Notes: a model not told the origin generated them from the letters alone. A stretch of 64,000 nt of DNA from Microbacterium oleivorans (GCF_023715745.1 NZ_JAMBOV010000005.1:62001-126000); one strand, 5' to 3'; positions 26,121 to 35,027 are shown, numbered from the stretch's first letter. A program made the numbers and translations.

Positions 26121-27788
26121 TTACTCGGCGGGCTTCAGCTTCGTCAGGATCTGAACGATGCCGGGCTGCGTCGGGTCACCCGCGGCGTACTGGTCGTCCT
26201 CCGAGGGCCAGCCGACGTAGTTGCGCGTGTTGAACTCGCCGAGGAGCGGGTGCGCACCGAGCGGGATGGCCGGGACGTTCTCGACGAACGCCTTCTGCAG
26301 CACGGCGCTGGCGCCCGCGCGGTCCTCATCGGAGCTCGCGTTGGCGTACGTGTTCAGCGCCTCGGTCACCTTCGGGTCGTCGAAGCGGCCGAAGTTGAAC
26401 GACGCCTTGTCGTCGACGATCCACTTCGGGTCCATCGTCGACGTGTACAGGCCGTACGCGTTGCCGGTGTCCTCGAGCCAGTGGATGATCGCGTCGAAGT
26501 CGCCTTCCTGGCGGGCGGCGTCCCAGCCGCCCCAGTCGGGCTGGTCGACGTTGACCTTGATGCCGAGCGCCTTGTCGAGCTCCTCGGAGATGAGGGCCTG
26601 CTCGGTGTTCCAGTCGCTCCAGCCGGCGGGGACCGAGATCGAGAACTCGACGGCCTCACCGTCGGGGTCGGTCAGCGCACCGCTGTTCCACGTGTAGCCG
26701 GCGTCCTCGAGGACTTCCTTCGCCTTGTCGACGTCGACCGAGTAGTTGTCATCCTTGTACTCGTCGATGATCTCGCTCTCGAGCACGGAGCTGAGGCCGG
26801 TCTTGTTCCAGATCGCCTCGCTCGCACCTTCGCGGGCGATGTCGACGTAGGCCTCGCGGTCGATCGTCCATGCCAGGGCCTCGCGGAGTGCGGGGTCGTT
26901 GAACGGCTTGCGCTGCAGGTTCATGAACAGCGTGCCGGCGCCGGGGGTCGGCGAGACGAGGAAGACGTTGTCCGGGTCGGCGTCGAGGTAGCTCTGCTGG
27001 ATCTGCGGGATGAACGCCTGCGCCCAGTCGGCGTCGCCGGTCGCCAGCGCGGTCGTGAGGGCCGCGTTGTCGCCGTAGGAGACGTAGTTGAGCTGCGGCA
27101 CGGCGAGCTCGCCACCCCAGTAGTCGGGGTTCGCGGTCAGCGAGACGGACTCGGTCGACCAGTTGGAGAGCACGTACGGTCCGGTGCCGACAGCCTTGCC
27201 CTCGTCGGTGAGGGGGTCGGTGTTGGGGTCGGCGATGTCCTTCCAGATGTGCTCCGGCACGATCGGGGTGTGCAGGACGCGGCCCTGGGCGGTGAACTTC
27301 GAGGAGCCGAAGCTGATCACGACGGTGTCGCCGTCGGCCTTGACGTCCGTGACGCCCAGAGCGCCGGTGTCGGTGAGCTTGCCGCTGAGGTACTGGTTGA
27401 AGGTGAACACGATGTCGTCGGCGGTGAAGTCCTCACCGTCGCTCCAGGTCACGCCGCTGCGGGGCGTGACGGTGAGCTCGGTGTAGTCGTCGTTCCACTC
27501 GACCGTTTCGGCGAGCCACGGGGTGGTGCCGAGGTCGCCGGTCGGGTTGACGAGGGCGAGGGGTTCGAAGATGACCTTGCCGTAGCCGTACTTGTTGGCG
27601 GACGAGTCGCCGAGGTACGGGTTGTGCGACTCGGTCGTGATGGCGCCGTCGGGCTTGGCGATCGTGAGGGCGGCTCCCGTGCCGTTGCCCCCGGAGTTGT
27701 TGCTGGTGTTTCCACCACCGGCGGCGCAGCCGGTGAGGATGAGTGCCGCGGTGAGACCGGCGGCGGCGAGGGAGGTCTTCAGCCTCAT
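26121..27788 (-). CDS. ABC transporter substrate-binding lipoprotein, family 5 (DppA/OppA type)
   Basis: A 555-residue lipoprotein. ATG 27788 follows GGAGAAG, and the lipobox LILTGC puts the modified Cys near residue 21. The family-5 signature covers ETVEWNDDYTELTVTPRSGVTWSDGEDFTADDIVFTFNQYL near residues 98-140. The protein is large for a peptide-binding protein and in the range of oligosaccharide-binding family-5 proteins. It is the first gene of a six-gene operon with dppD, dppF, dppB, dppC types and a GH3 enzyme, so its ligand is probably a beta-linked oligosaccharide such as cellobiose or laminaribiose. Confidence 0.93.
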   Translation of the reverse strand: MRLKTSLAAAGLTAALILTGCAAGGGNTSNNSGGNGTGAALTIAKPDGAITTESHNPYLGDSSANKYGYGKVIFEPLALVNPTGDLGTTPWLAETVEWNDDYTELTVTPRSGVTWSDGEDFTADDIVFTFNQYLSGKLTDTGALGVTDVKADGDTVVISFGSSKFTAQGRVLHTPIVPEHIWKDIADPNTDPLTDEGKAVGTGPYVLSNWSTESVSLTANPDYWGGELAVPQLNYVSYGDNAALTTALATGDADWAQAFIPQIQQSYLDADPDNVFLVSPTPGAGTLFMNLQRKPFNDPALREALAWTIDREAYVDIAREGASEAIWNKTGLSSVLESEIIDEYKDDNYSVDVDKAKEVLEDAGYTWNSGALTDPDGEAVEFSISVPAGWSDWNTEQALISEELDKALGIKVNVDQPDWGGWDAARQEGDFDAIIHWLEDTGNAYGLYTSTMDPKWIVDDKASFNFGRFDDPKVTEALNTYANASSDEDRAGASAVLQKAFVENVPAIPLGAHPLLGEFNTRNYVGWPSEDDQYAAGDPTQPGIVQILTKLKPAE

Positions 27789-27873
27789 TGCTTCTCCTTC
27801 ATCAGTGGGTCCCGGCGCCGCGTTCAGACCTCCGAAGGAGTGCCACTCGGCGCTGAGTGTGATTGCATGGATT

Positions 27874-27897
27874 AACTTACGATCTAGTAAGTAAGTT
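27874..27897. promoter_or_regulatory. 24-bp TetR operator between the family-5 operon and its regulator
   Basis: AACTTAC (27874-27880) and GTAAGTT (27891-27897) form a perfect inverted repeat. An inner pair, CTTAC/GTAAG around GATCTA, gives a second overlapping dyad. The total length (24 bp) and the AACTTA half-site match the operator at 16870-16893. It lies 77 bases upstream of the TetR start and 86 bases from the binding-protein start. Confidence 0.75.
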
Positions 27898-27970
27898 TTC
27901 AAGCGCGGTTATCGAAGCGTTGTCGAAGCCCTGCGTACAATCTGCTCCAGCGCCGAGGAAGAGGTGGAAC

Positions 27971-28609
27971 ATGGTCGACGTCCGTCGCCAGCCGCGGTCG
28001 CGGCCTGAGACGATCGCGCGCCGGCGCGTGATCCTGGATGCCGCGCTCGACATCTTCGGCGCCAAGGGTTACTCCGGGGGCACCCTGCAGGACATCGCCG
28101 ACCAGGTCGGCATGACGCACGCCGGCATCCTCCACCATTTCGGGTCGAAGGATCAGCTGCTGCTCGAGGTGTTGACTCGCCGCGATGAGACGGACGTCGC
28201 AGACCTCGAGGATCAGCACATCCCGGGCGGGATCGACCTGTTCCGGCACCTCGTGCGGACGGCGTTCGCGAACGCGCGGCGAGCGGGGATCGTGCAGGCG
28301 TTCGCGGTCCTCTCGGCGGAGTCGGTGACGGACGATCACCCGGGGCGCGCATACTTCGAGGAGCGCTATCGCAACCTGCGCCTCGAGGTCGCGACGGCGT
28401 TCGAGCGCGTGTGCGCGGAGCGGGGGATCACCTCTCCGGGCGCGATCGCCGACGGCGCAGCCGCCATCCTCGCGGTGATGGACGGCCTGCAGGTGCAGTG
28501 GCTGCTCGATCCGACCGCGATCGACCTGGGTCGCTCGTCGGAGTTCGCGATCGAGGCGATCGTCGCGGCAGTGCTCGAACCACGTGGATCGGTGCTCGCG
28601 GGCGAATAG
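27971..28609 (+). CDS. TetR-family regulator (second of two paralogues)
   Basis: A 212-residue repressor with the HTH GTLQDIADQVGMTHAGILHHFGSK near residues 37-60 and a C-terminal domain ending AVMDGLQVQWLLDPTAIDLG. ATG 27971 follows GAGGTGG; an upstream in-frame ATG at 27863 would run through the operator and is unlikely. It is divergent from the family-5 transporter/GH3 operon and most likely represses it and itself. It resembles the TetR at 16161-16823 in the DNA-reading helix, which suggests overlapping targets. Confidence 0.9.
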   Translation: MVDVRRQPRSRPETIARRRVILDAALDIFGAKGYSGGTLQDIADQVGMTHAGILHHFGSKDQLLLEVLTRRDETDVADLEDQHIPGGIDLFRHLVRTAFANARRAGIVQAFAVLSAESVTDDHPGRAYFEERYRNLRLEVATAFERVCAERGITSPGAIADGAAAILAVMDGLQVQWLLDPTAIDLGRSSEFAIEAIVAAVLEPRGSVLAGE

Positions 28610-28622
28610 ATTCTCGGCACGA

Positions 28623-28649
28623 TGTCGATTTCCTCACCGCCCGTTCGAC
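28623..28649 (+). promoter_or_regulatory. ECF42-type promoter of the DGPF/sigma operon
   Basis: TGTCGA (28623-28628), a 17-base spacer, then CGAC (28646-28649). This equals the promoter published for ECF42 sigma factors (-35 TGTCGA, -10 CGA/TC). It lies 50 bases before the DGPF gene and predicts autoregulation by the sigma factor encoded in the same operon. Confidence 0.75.
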
Positions 28650-28698
28650 GCGATAGTGAGAGGGACGAGATCGCGTCCCCCGAACTCAGGAGAAGACG

Positions 28699-29127
28699 AT
28701 GAAGCACATGCTGATCATGCGGGCCACCCAGGCAGCCGTGGAGAACTACGAGAACATGGATTTCGAGGCGGTCATCAACGCCATGGGCGCCTACAACGAG
28801 GCGATGATGAAGGCGGGCGTCCTCGTCGCCGGCGAGGGGCTCGCGCCCGAGGCCGGGTATGTCGTGGACTTCTCCGGCGAGACGCCGGTCGTGAGCGATG
28901 GCCCCTACGGCGAGATCCACGAGCTGTTCAACGGGTTCTGGATCCTGCAGACGGCGACCGCCGAAGAGGCGATCGAGTGGGCGAAGCGGGCGCCGCTGAC
29001 GCCGGGCAACAAGCTCGAGGTGCGTCGCGTGACCGACGAGTCGGACTTCGCGGACTACGCGGACAACGAGTACATCCAGAAGGAGAAGGGCTGGCGCGGC
29101 GAGCAGGCCGAGAACGCGAGCGCCTGA
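28699..29127 (+). CDS. DGPF-domain (YCII-related) protein partnered with an ECF42 sigma factor
   Basis: A 142-residue cytoplasmic protein. The DGPF-type motif appears as SDGPYGEIHELFNGFWILQTATAEEAIEWA (residues about 65-95). ATG 28699 follows AGGAG. DGPF/YCII proteins are nearly always encoded next to ECF42 sigma factors; their biochemical role is not known. The gene has an ECF42-type promoter upstream and is 7 bases from the sigma gene. Confidence 0.9.
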   Translation: MKHMLIMRATQAAVENYENMDFEAVINAMGAYNEAMMKAGVLVAGEGLAPEAGYVVDFSGETPVVSDGPYGEIHELFNGFWILQTATAEEAIEWAKRAPLTPGNKLEVRRVTDESDFADYADNEYIQKEKGWRGEQAENASA

Positions 29128-29134
29128 CCCGATC

Positions 29135-30385
29135 ATGAGCGACGCTCGGCGTGAGGTCGAGGCCGTCTGGCGCATCGAAGGCGCCCGGATCGTGGCATCC
29201 GTCGCCAAGATGACGGGCGACCTCGGCCTCGCCGAGGACGTCGCTCAAGAGGCTCTGGTCGAGGCGTTGGGTGCGTGGTCGCGCGACGGCGTGCCGGCGA
29301 ATCCGGGGGCCTGGTTGACGACGGTCGCCAAGCGGCGGGTGGTGGATGTGTGGCGTCGCCGATCCACGCTCGACGAGCGATACGCCGGGATCGCGCGGGG
29401 CTTGGACGAGGCGATGGATGCCGAGTGGGAGCCCATCGACGACGACATGCTGCGGCTCGTGTTCACCGCGTGCCATCCCGCGTTGTCTCGGGAATCGCAG
29501 GTCGCGCTGACACTACGCGTGGTGGCGGGGCTGACGACCGAGGAGATCGCACGGATGCTGCTGACCTCGGTGCCGACGGTGCAGGCGAGGATCACGCGCG
29601 CGAAGAAGACGCTGGCGGCGGCGGGGGTGCCTTTCGAGACACCCGACCCGTCGGAGTGGACGGCGCGTCTGGGTGCCGTTCTCGGTGTGATCTACCTGGT
29701 CTTCACGGAGGGGTATGCGGCGACGGGGGGTGACCGCTGGGTGCGTCCAGATCTGGCCGACGAGGCGATCCGCCTCGGGCGTGTGGTGTCGGGGTTGTTG
29801 CCGCGCGAGCCTGAGGCGCTTGCGCTGCTGGCGCTCATGGAGTTCCAGCGCTCGCGGTTCGCCGCGCGTGAGACGGCGTCAGGCGGCGCAGTGCTGCTGG
29901 CGGACCAGGATCGGTCGCGATGGGATCGGGGGCAGATCGCTCGGGCGGCGGATGCATTGCGACGAGCGGATGCCGCGGCCGCGGCGCGCGGGGCCGGTCG
30001 GGGGCCGTACGCACTGCAGGCCGAGATCGCGCGATGTCATGCGCTCGCGCCGAGCGTTGCGGAGACCGACTGGGGACGGATCGTGCTGCTCTACGAGATC
30101 CTGGGGCGGGTCGCGCCGAGCCCGATGGTCGAGTTGAATCGCGCGGCGGCGGTGTCGATGGCGGTCGGTCCGGCAGAGGCGCTGGCGATCGTCGAGGAGG
30201 TGGAGCGTTCGGGCGCGTTGCGTGGTTCGCACGTGATCCCGAGCGTGCGGGGCGAGTTGCTGGCACGGCTTGGGCGGGCGGCGGAGGCACGCGCCGAGCT
30301 GCTAGCGGCCGCGGAGCTGACCGCGAACACGGTTCAGCAGGGGGTCTTGCGCGACAAGGCGGCGAGCCTGGAGGCGGGGGCGTAG
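29135..30385 (+). CDS. ECF42-type sigma factor with C-terminal extension
   Basis: A 416-residue sigma factor, twice the normal ECF length. Region 2 is near residues 15-85 (AEDVAQEALVEALGAW, NPGAWLTTVAKRRVVDVWRR) and region 4 near 115-165 (LTTEEIARMLLTSVPTVQARITRAKKTL). The rest (about 185-416) is the alpha-helical, TPR-like extension of group ECF42. It contains FTEGYAATGG and LLALMEFQRSRFAAR, and VELNRAAAVSMAVGPAEALAIV is repeat-like. In this group the extension replaces an anti-sigma factor in controlling activity. The paralogue at 52124-53380 has the same layout. Confidence 0.92.
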   Translation: MSDARREVEAVWRIEGARIVASVAKMTGDLGLAEDVAQEALVEALGAWSRDGVPANPGAWLTTVAKRRVVDVWRRRSTLDERYAGIARGLDEAMDAEWEPIDDDMLRLVFTACHPALSRESQVALTLRVVAGLTTEEIARMLLTSVPTVQARITRAKKTLAAAGVPFETPDPSEWTARLGAVLGVIYLVFTEGYAATGGDRWVRPDLADEAIRLGRVVSGLLPREPEALALLALMEFQRSRFAARETASGGAVLLADQDRSRWDRGQIARAADALRRADAAAAARGAGRGPYALQAEIARCHALAPSVAETDWGRIVLLYEILGRVAPSPMVELNRAAAVSMAVGPAEALAIVEEVERSGALRGSHVIPSVRGELLARLGRAAEARAELLAAAELTANTVQQGVLRDKAASLEAGA

Positions 30386-30454
30386 TCGGGGTGGCGAGAG
30401 GTCGGCGGCCGCGCTGTGCCAGTCGGATCCGCGACGGACGACGGTCGTAGTGCG

Positions 30455-30892
30455 TTACGTCTGCCGCCTGGCTCGCAGTGCATGCTCTGCCGCGTCCACG
30501 TAGGTGGTGAAAAGGTTCGTCACGTCGCGGAGGCGCGCGGCGGCGCTCGGGCCGTCCGATACACGCTCGGCGGCTTCGAGTGTGCGGATGAAGGTACGGG
30601 TGCGCTCGTGGCTGGCGGCGAGAAGCTGCTCGAACCCGCCGGCAGCCTCGATGAGCAGCCTCCTGCTGCCCGGCTGTGGGAGTGTCCTCGCCAACCCCCA
30701 GGACACGAGTTCCCGGACAGCGGCGCTGACGGCACCTGAACTCAGGGAGAGGGCTTCGCGCAGCTGCTCCGAACTCGACGCCTCTTCTCGCAGAAGAAGA
30801 TAGCCGTACACGCGTCCGGTAGACCGAGAGAGATGCCAGGTCGCCAGGATGTCTCCCATGGCGTTGATGAACTGATGCTGGTCGCTCGACAT
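30455..30892 (-). CDS. GbsR/MarR-type winged-helix regulator
   Basis: A 145-residue regulator. The winged helix covers residues about 18-75 (GRVYGYLLLREEASSSEQLREALSLSSGAVSAAVRELVSWGLA). A helical dimerisation tail follows (SHERTRTFIRTLEAAERVSDGP). The N-terminal FINAMGDILATWHLSRSTGRVYGYLLL is the GbsR-type start. ATG 30892 shares one base with the TGA of the upstream hydrolase (TGATG). A perfect palindrome upstream of that hydrolase (31711-31723) is a likely operator. Confidence 0.82.
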   Translation of the reverse strand: MSSDQHQFINAMGDILATWHLSRSTGRVYGYLLLREEASSSEQLREALSLSSGAVSAAVRELVSWGLARTLPQPGSRRLLIEAAGGFEQLLAASHERTRTFIRTLEAAERVSDGPSAAARLRDVTNLFTTYVDAAEHALRARRQT

Positions 30893-31691
30893 CACGATCG
30901 CCTGTCCGTGTCCGCGCTCGTCCATTCCTCGAGAATGTCGAGCAGAGCACGTGTGCTCTGTTCCGGCGCGTCCCATGTCACGATGTGCCCAGCCCCCGGG
31001 ATCACATGCTCGGCTACGCCTTCAAAGGCGGCCCATCGAGGCATTGCGCTCGCGATGTTTCCCGTGCGGTCATCAGCACCACGGATGAGGGCCAGCAACA
31101 CGTCGGCGCGAGTCTGAACGTCGGGATCGACGAATGACACCGTTGCTTTCCACACGTCCAAGAATCTCGATTTCGGCATCCGTGCGAACAGCGCCTCTGC
31201 CCAGGCAACAGCCTCCGGCGTCACTGCCGAGGCCCGAGCCATCAGACTCGGCAACTGCCGGGCCGGAACCAGCGACAGAGCCGGCGCGGCGAGACGGAGC
31301 GCGGCGCGCTCGACCATCGAGAGCGGGCCGACGTTCCACGTGGAATCGATGACGATGATGCCTCGAACTCGGTCGGGATGCTCACGCGCGAAAGCCTGCA
31401 CGAGATTTCCGCCGAGCGAGTGACCGACGAGCACGGCCCGCTCCGCTCGGCACTCGACGAGCAGAGCGTCCAGGTCGTCAAGCGCGTCTCGCGCCACGAA
31501 ACGGGCTCCGTCAGCGAGCACTGCCCGTGCGCGCGCATATCCCAGACGATCACACGAAAGCCATGGTCGATGAGAGCGGCAGCCTGCACCTCGAACATCG
31601 AGTGATCGAGGCCCGCACCATGAGTCAGGACCACCGGAACCCCACGATCGCCCGAGTCCGCATACGCGATGACGGAACTCGGACGAATCAT
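30892..31691 (-). pseudogene. Alpha/beta hydrolase, disrupted by a frameshift
   Basis: Two reading frames together make one alpha/beta hydrolase. From ATG 31691 (GAGAGG upstream) the first frame gives VPVVLTHGAGLDHSMFE and FRVIVWDMRAHGQ, the oxyanion-hole and strand-4 segments. Near 31525-31540 the homology moves to another frame: VLADGARFVARDALDDL, the nucleophile elbow VGHSLGGN, and a C-terminal His in GAGHIVTWDAPEQ. The net change is one base lost (or two gained) just after the HGQ segment. Neither frame alone has a complete triad. It may be a true pseudogene or a sequencing error. It is co-oriented with the GbsR-type gene. Confidence 0.8.
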
Positions 31692-31710
31692 GCGTCCTCT
31701 CAATTTCACC

Positions 31711-31723
31711 ATTCTCTGAGAAT
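31711..31723. promoter_or_regulatory. Perfect palindrome upstream of the hydrolase/GbsR unit
   Basis: ATTCTC (31711-31716), one base, GAGAAT (31718-31723). It lies 20 bases upstream of the hydrolase start (ATG 31691) in otherwise GC-rich sequence, a position expected for an operator of the GbsR/MarR-type regulator encoded in the same unit. Confidence 0.5.
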
Positions 31724-31791
31724 AGTGCATGGTTCACCTCGGCTCGGCAGTCCCCGGGAGGGCAGAGCGAGGCGGGGAAGCCAGACTCGCC

Positions 31792-33147
31792 TCAGAAGGG
31801 CGCGGGTCCTGCGGGCGCGGTCGGTGCCGGCGGTGGCGGTGGTGCGGCAGGGCTGAAGGCGACGGCCGGTGTGGGTGCGTCTTCTCTGTAGGTTCTGCCG
31901 AGGGGTGAGGTCCATTCGAGGACGCCACCCGTGAGTTGTCGGACTGTCCAGGCGGTGAACTGCTTCATCGAGTGGTGCCGTTGGCACAGGTGCGCGAGAT
32001 TCGAAAGTTCGGTTCGTCCGCCGAGGGCGTGGTCGTGGGTGTGGTCGATCTCGCAGCGGATCGCGGCGGTGCGGCATCCGGGGAACCGGCAGTGCTGGTC
32101 GCGGGCCTGCAGGAACCGTCGCATCCCCGACGGGACTCGGTATGAGTCGGTGGCGATCGTGATCCCGGTGGTGGGGTCGTGGAAGAGGCGCTCCCACATC
32201 CCGGTGCCACCGGCAAGGGTGCGGGCGGTCGCCGGGTCGATGGGGGAGCGGCCGGCGAGGTCACAGGGTCCGTCGTCGTCTCCCGTGAGTGTCGCGGCCG
32301 GGACGAGGATCTGCACGCGTGCGCGGATCGCGCCCAGCGGTCCCGCGGTGGTGTCACGTGTGTCGTCGAGCGCCGGAGTCCCGGAGAGGACGAGGTCGGC
32401 GAACACGTCGGCGCGGACCTGATCCGTCGAACGGGTGTCGGTCGCGATCACGGCGACATCGGCGTTCCCGGCGCGCGCGACAGCGCGTTCGTCGCGCGTG
32501 TCGATGATCGCCCGCGCTTGCTGCGTCAGCCGGTCATGGATCCCCTCGGCGATCACCGTCGGCAGGTTCGCGATCAGGTCGCTCATCCCGTCCCGTCCCG
32601 GAACCAGTCGCACGCAGCGCCCGGCGGCGGCTTCCTCGTGCCGTTCCGCGAACGAGCGCGGGTGCATCCGGTGCGCGAGGATCTCCAGCTCGCCGCGCAC
32701 CCGGTTGGGGGTGTCCTGTTCGCACCGGGTGATCGCGACAGCTTCGAACTCCGCCCACATCTCCGCCGGCAGCGCCATCCCGGTCTCGACGATCAGGAAC
32801 GCGTGCCCGCGCACGATCCGGCCCTGCTCCCACGCCTCGACCGTCGCGGGGAACCCTTCGATCAGCGTCCGCGCTTCGCCGATGCGTCGTTGCACGGTCC
32901 GGTCGGTGACACGCATCACCCCACCGACCTCCGCCGCGATCGACCGCAAGGCCATGTCATGCACCTGCACGCGCGCGTTGCGCTGGGCGGTCTGCGCCTC
33001 CGCCAACCGCCCTGCCGCGGCCAAGGCGCGCAGCTCGCGGATCTGCACCCGAGCCAACTCGATAGCCAGATCTCCCACGTCCGCGACGATGCCCGCCAAC
33101 GCGGCGAGATAGTCCTCGCCACCGGGGGTTTCCGTCCTGTCCGTCAT
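31792..33147 (-). CDS. DUF222 and HNH endonuclease domain protein (13E12-like)
   Basis: A 451-residue protein. The N-terminal DUF222 region (residues about 25-260) is helical, with QRNARVQVHDMALRSIAAEVGGVMRVTDRTVQRRIGEA. The C-terminal HNH domain is CRFPGCRTAAIRCEIDHTHDHALGGRTELSNLAHLCQRHHSMK (about 365-405), with the metal-binding Cys and the H-N-H residues intact. A Pro/Ala-rich tail ends the protein. The family is found in many copies in actinobacterial genomes, resembling the mycobacterial 13E12 repeat proteins. Its role is unknown, and no terminal repeats are visible to make it a mobile element. Confidence 0.88.
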   Translation of the reverse strand: MTDRTETPGGEDYLAALAGIVADVGDLAIELARVQIRELRALAAAGRLAEAQTAQRNARVQVHDMALRSIAAEVGGVMRVTDRTVQRRIGEARTLIEGFPATVEAWEQGRIVRGHAFLIVETGMALPAEMWAEFEAVAITRCEQDTPNRVRGELEILAHRMHPRSFAERHEEAAAGRCVRLVPGRDGMSDLIANLPTVIAEGIHDRLTQQARAIIDTRDERAVARAGNADVAVIATDTRSTDQVRADVFADLVLSGTPALDDTRDTTAGPLGAIRARVQILVPAATLTGDDDGPCDLAGRSPIDPATARTLAGGTGMWERLFHDPTTGITIATDSYRVPSGMRRFLQARDQHCRFPGCRTAAIRCEIDHTHDHALGGRTELSNLAHLCQRHHSMKQFTAWTVRQLTGGVLEWTSPLGRTYREDAPTPAVAFSPAAPPPPPAPTAPAGPAPF

Positions 33148-33260
33148 ACCTGCACTCTGCCACCGACCACCGACATCGACGCCTGGAAAACCGGTCGAGA
33201 ACACCCGTTATGCCGACCCTCAAGATGAGAATCCGCTCATCCGTTCGGCGAGCCTCCGGC

Positions 33261-34976
33261 CTATTTCACCTCGCCGTCGCTCACGTCGACGATCGGGGTG
33301 TCCGGCGCATCCTTCGCCGGACCGATTCCCACCGGGAGTCCGGCTTCGGGATGGTGCAAGTCGAATGCCGGCCGCTCGCTGCGGATGCGCGGAATGTGCG
33401 TGAAGTTGTGCCGCGGCGGCGGGCAACTGGTGGCCCATTCGAGGGAGGCACCGTAACCCCACGGGTCATCGACGGTGATCCTCGGTGCTCTCCGCGCCGT
33501 GACCCAGACGTTCAGGAGGAACGGGATCATCGATGCCGCGAGGATCATCGAGCCGACGGTGGACAGCTGGTTCTGCCACGTGAAGGCGTCCTGGCTGGCG
33601 TAGTCGGCGTAGCGTCGCGGCATCCCGTCGGCACCCAGCCAGTGGTGGATGAGGAATGTCGTGTGGAAGCCGATGAACAGCAACCAGAAGTGCATGAGAC
33701 CGAGTCGCTCGTTCAGCATCCTGCCGGTCCATTTCGGCCACCAGAAGTAGAAGCCGGCGAACATCGCGAAGACGACCGTGCCGAACACCACGTAGTGGAA
33801 ATGGGCGACCACGAAGTACGAGTCGTGCACGTGGAAGTCCAGTGGTGGAGAGGCGAGGATGATGCCGGTCAACCCGCCGAAGACGAAGGTGACCAGGAAC
33901 CCGAGCGCGAAGGCCATCGGCGTCTCGAACGTGATCGAGCCCCGCCACATCGTGCCGATCCAGTTGAAGATTTTCACGCCCGTCGGAACCGCGATGAGCA
34001 TCGTCAGCAGCGCGAAGAAGGGCAGCAGGACCGCTCCGGTCGCATACATGTGGTGCGCCCACACCGAGACCGACAGTGCGGCGATGGCGATGGTCGCGTA
34101 AACGAGTGTCTTGTAGCCGAAGATCGGCTTGCGACTGAAGACCGGGATCACCTCCGAGATGATCCCGAAGAACGGCAGTGCGATGACGTACACCTCGGGG
34201 TGGCCGAAGAACCAGAACAGGTGCTGCCACAGCAGCACGCCGCCGTTCGCCTGGTCGAAGATGTGAGCGCCGAGGATGCGGTCCGCCGCCGCCGCGAAGA
34301 GCGCGGCCGCCAGCACCGGGAAGGCCATCAGGATCAGGATGCTGGTGATGAGGCTGTTCCAAGTGAAGATCGGCATCCGCCACATCGTCATGCCCGGTGC
34401 GCGCATCGTCATGATCGTCGTGAGGAAGTTCACTGCGCCGAGAATGGTGCCGAATCCGCTCATGCCGAGGCCGAGCATCCACAGGTCGCCGGCGGCACTG
34501 GGTGTGAAATCGTCGTTGGCGAGAGGCTGGTAAGCCGTCCACCCGAATCCGGCCGCGCCCTCGGGGGTGAGGTAGCCGCCGACGGCGATGAGGGAACCGA
34601 AGAGGAAGAGCCAGAACGAGAACGCGTTCAGCCGAGGGAAGGCGACATCCGGAGCCCCGATCTGCAGGGGGACCAGCGTGTTCGCGAAGCCGGCGAACAG
34701 CGGCGTCGCGAACATCAGAAGCATGATCGTGCCGTGCATCGTGAACAGCTGGTTGTACTGCTCCTTGGTCGGCACCACTTGCATCCCCGGCTCGAACAGC
34801 TCGGTACGGATGATGAGAGCCAGGACCCCGCCGAACAGGAAGAACATCATCGACGCGATGATGTACATGTAGCCGATCGTCTTGTGATCGGTGGAGGTGA
34901 TCCACCGCACGACCGTGTTGCCTTTCGGGCTGTCGGGGACCTGCTGGGTCGCCTGTCTGGGTGACGTGGTCGTCAT
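33261..34976 (-). CDS. ctaD: Cytochrome c oxidase subunit I (aa3 type), stand-alone gene
   Basis: A 571-residue membrane protein with 12 predicted spans. The binuclear-centre ligands are present: [17 protein letters not shown] (CuB His and the cross-linked Tyr), WAHHMYATG, and the haem ligands in [16 protein letters not shown]. The C-terminus ([23 protein letters not shown]) is typical of actinobacterial CtaD. ATG 34976 gives the usual length. It reduces O2 to water using cytochrome c and pumps protons. No ctaC, ctaE, ctaF or qcr genes are nearby, so it depends on subunits encoded elsewhere or is an extra copy. Confidence 0.95.
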   Translation of the reverse strand: MTTTSPRQATQQVPDSPKGNTVVRWITSTDHKTIGYMYIIASMMFFLFGGVLALIIRTELFEPGMQVVPTKEQYNQLFTMHGTIMLLMFATPLFAGFANTLVPLQIGAPDVAFPRLNAFSFWLFLFGSLIAVGGYLTPEGAAGFGWTAYQPLANDDFTPSAAGDLWMLGLGMSGFGTILGAVNFLTTIMTMRAPGMTMWRMPIFTWNSLITSILILMAFPVLAAALFAAAADRILGAHIFDQANGGVLLWQHLFWFFGHPEVYVIALPFFGIISEVIPVFSRKPIFGYKTLVYATIAIAALSVSVWAHHMYATGAVLLPFFALLTMLIAVPTGVKIFNWIGTMWRGSITFETPMAFALGFLVTFVFGGLTGIILASPPLDFHVHDSYFVVAHFHYVVFGTVVFAMFAGFYFWWPKWTGRMLNERLGLMHFWLLFIGFHTTFLIHHWLGADGMPRRYADYASQDAFTWQNQLSTVGSMILAASMIPFLLNVWVTARRAPRITVDDPWGYGASLEWATSCPPPRHNFTHIPRIRSERPAFDLHHPEAGLPVGIGPAKDAPDTPIVDVSDGEVK

Positions 34977-35010
34977 GGTGCTGTGGTCCTCCGCTCGGCG
35001 CTCTGCGGGC

Positions 35011-35027
35011 GCCCACGGAGCGTGGGC
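35011..35027 (-). promoter_or_regulatory. Short hairpin in the ctaD leader
   Basis: GCCCACG (35011-35017) and CGTGGGC (35021-35027) form a perfect 7-bp stem with a 3-base loop, 35 bases upstream of the ctaD start. The 216-base divergent region also holds a TTGACA-like -35 near 35054. No regulator motif is recognised. Confidence 0.3.

Noticed and set aside
31792..33147. DUF222-HNH gene as a mobile element or intron endonuclease
   Set aside because: No flanking inverted or direct repeats, no intron structure and no interrupted host gene. The family is simply multicopy in actinobacteria.
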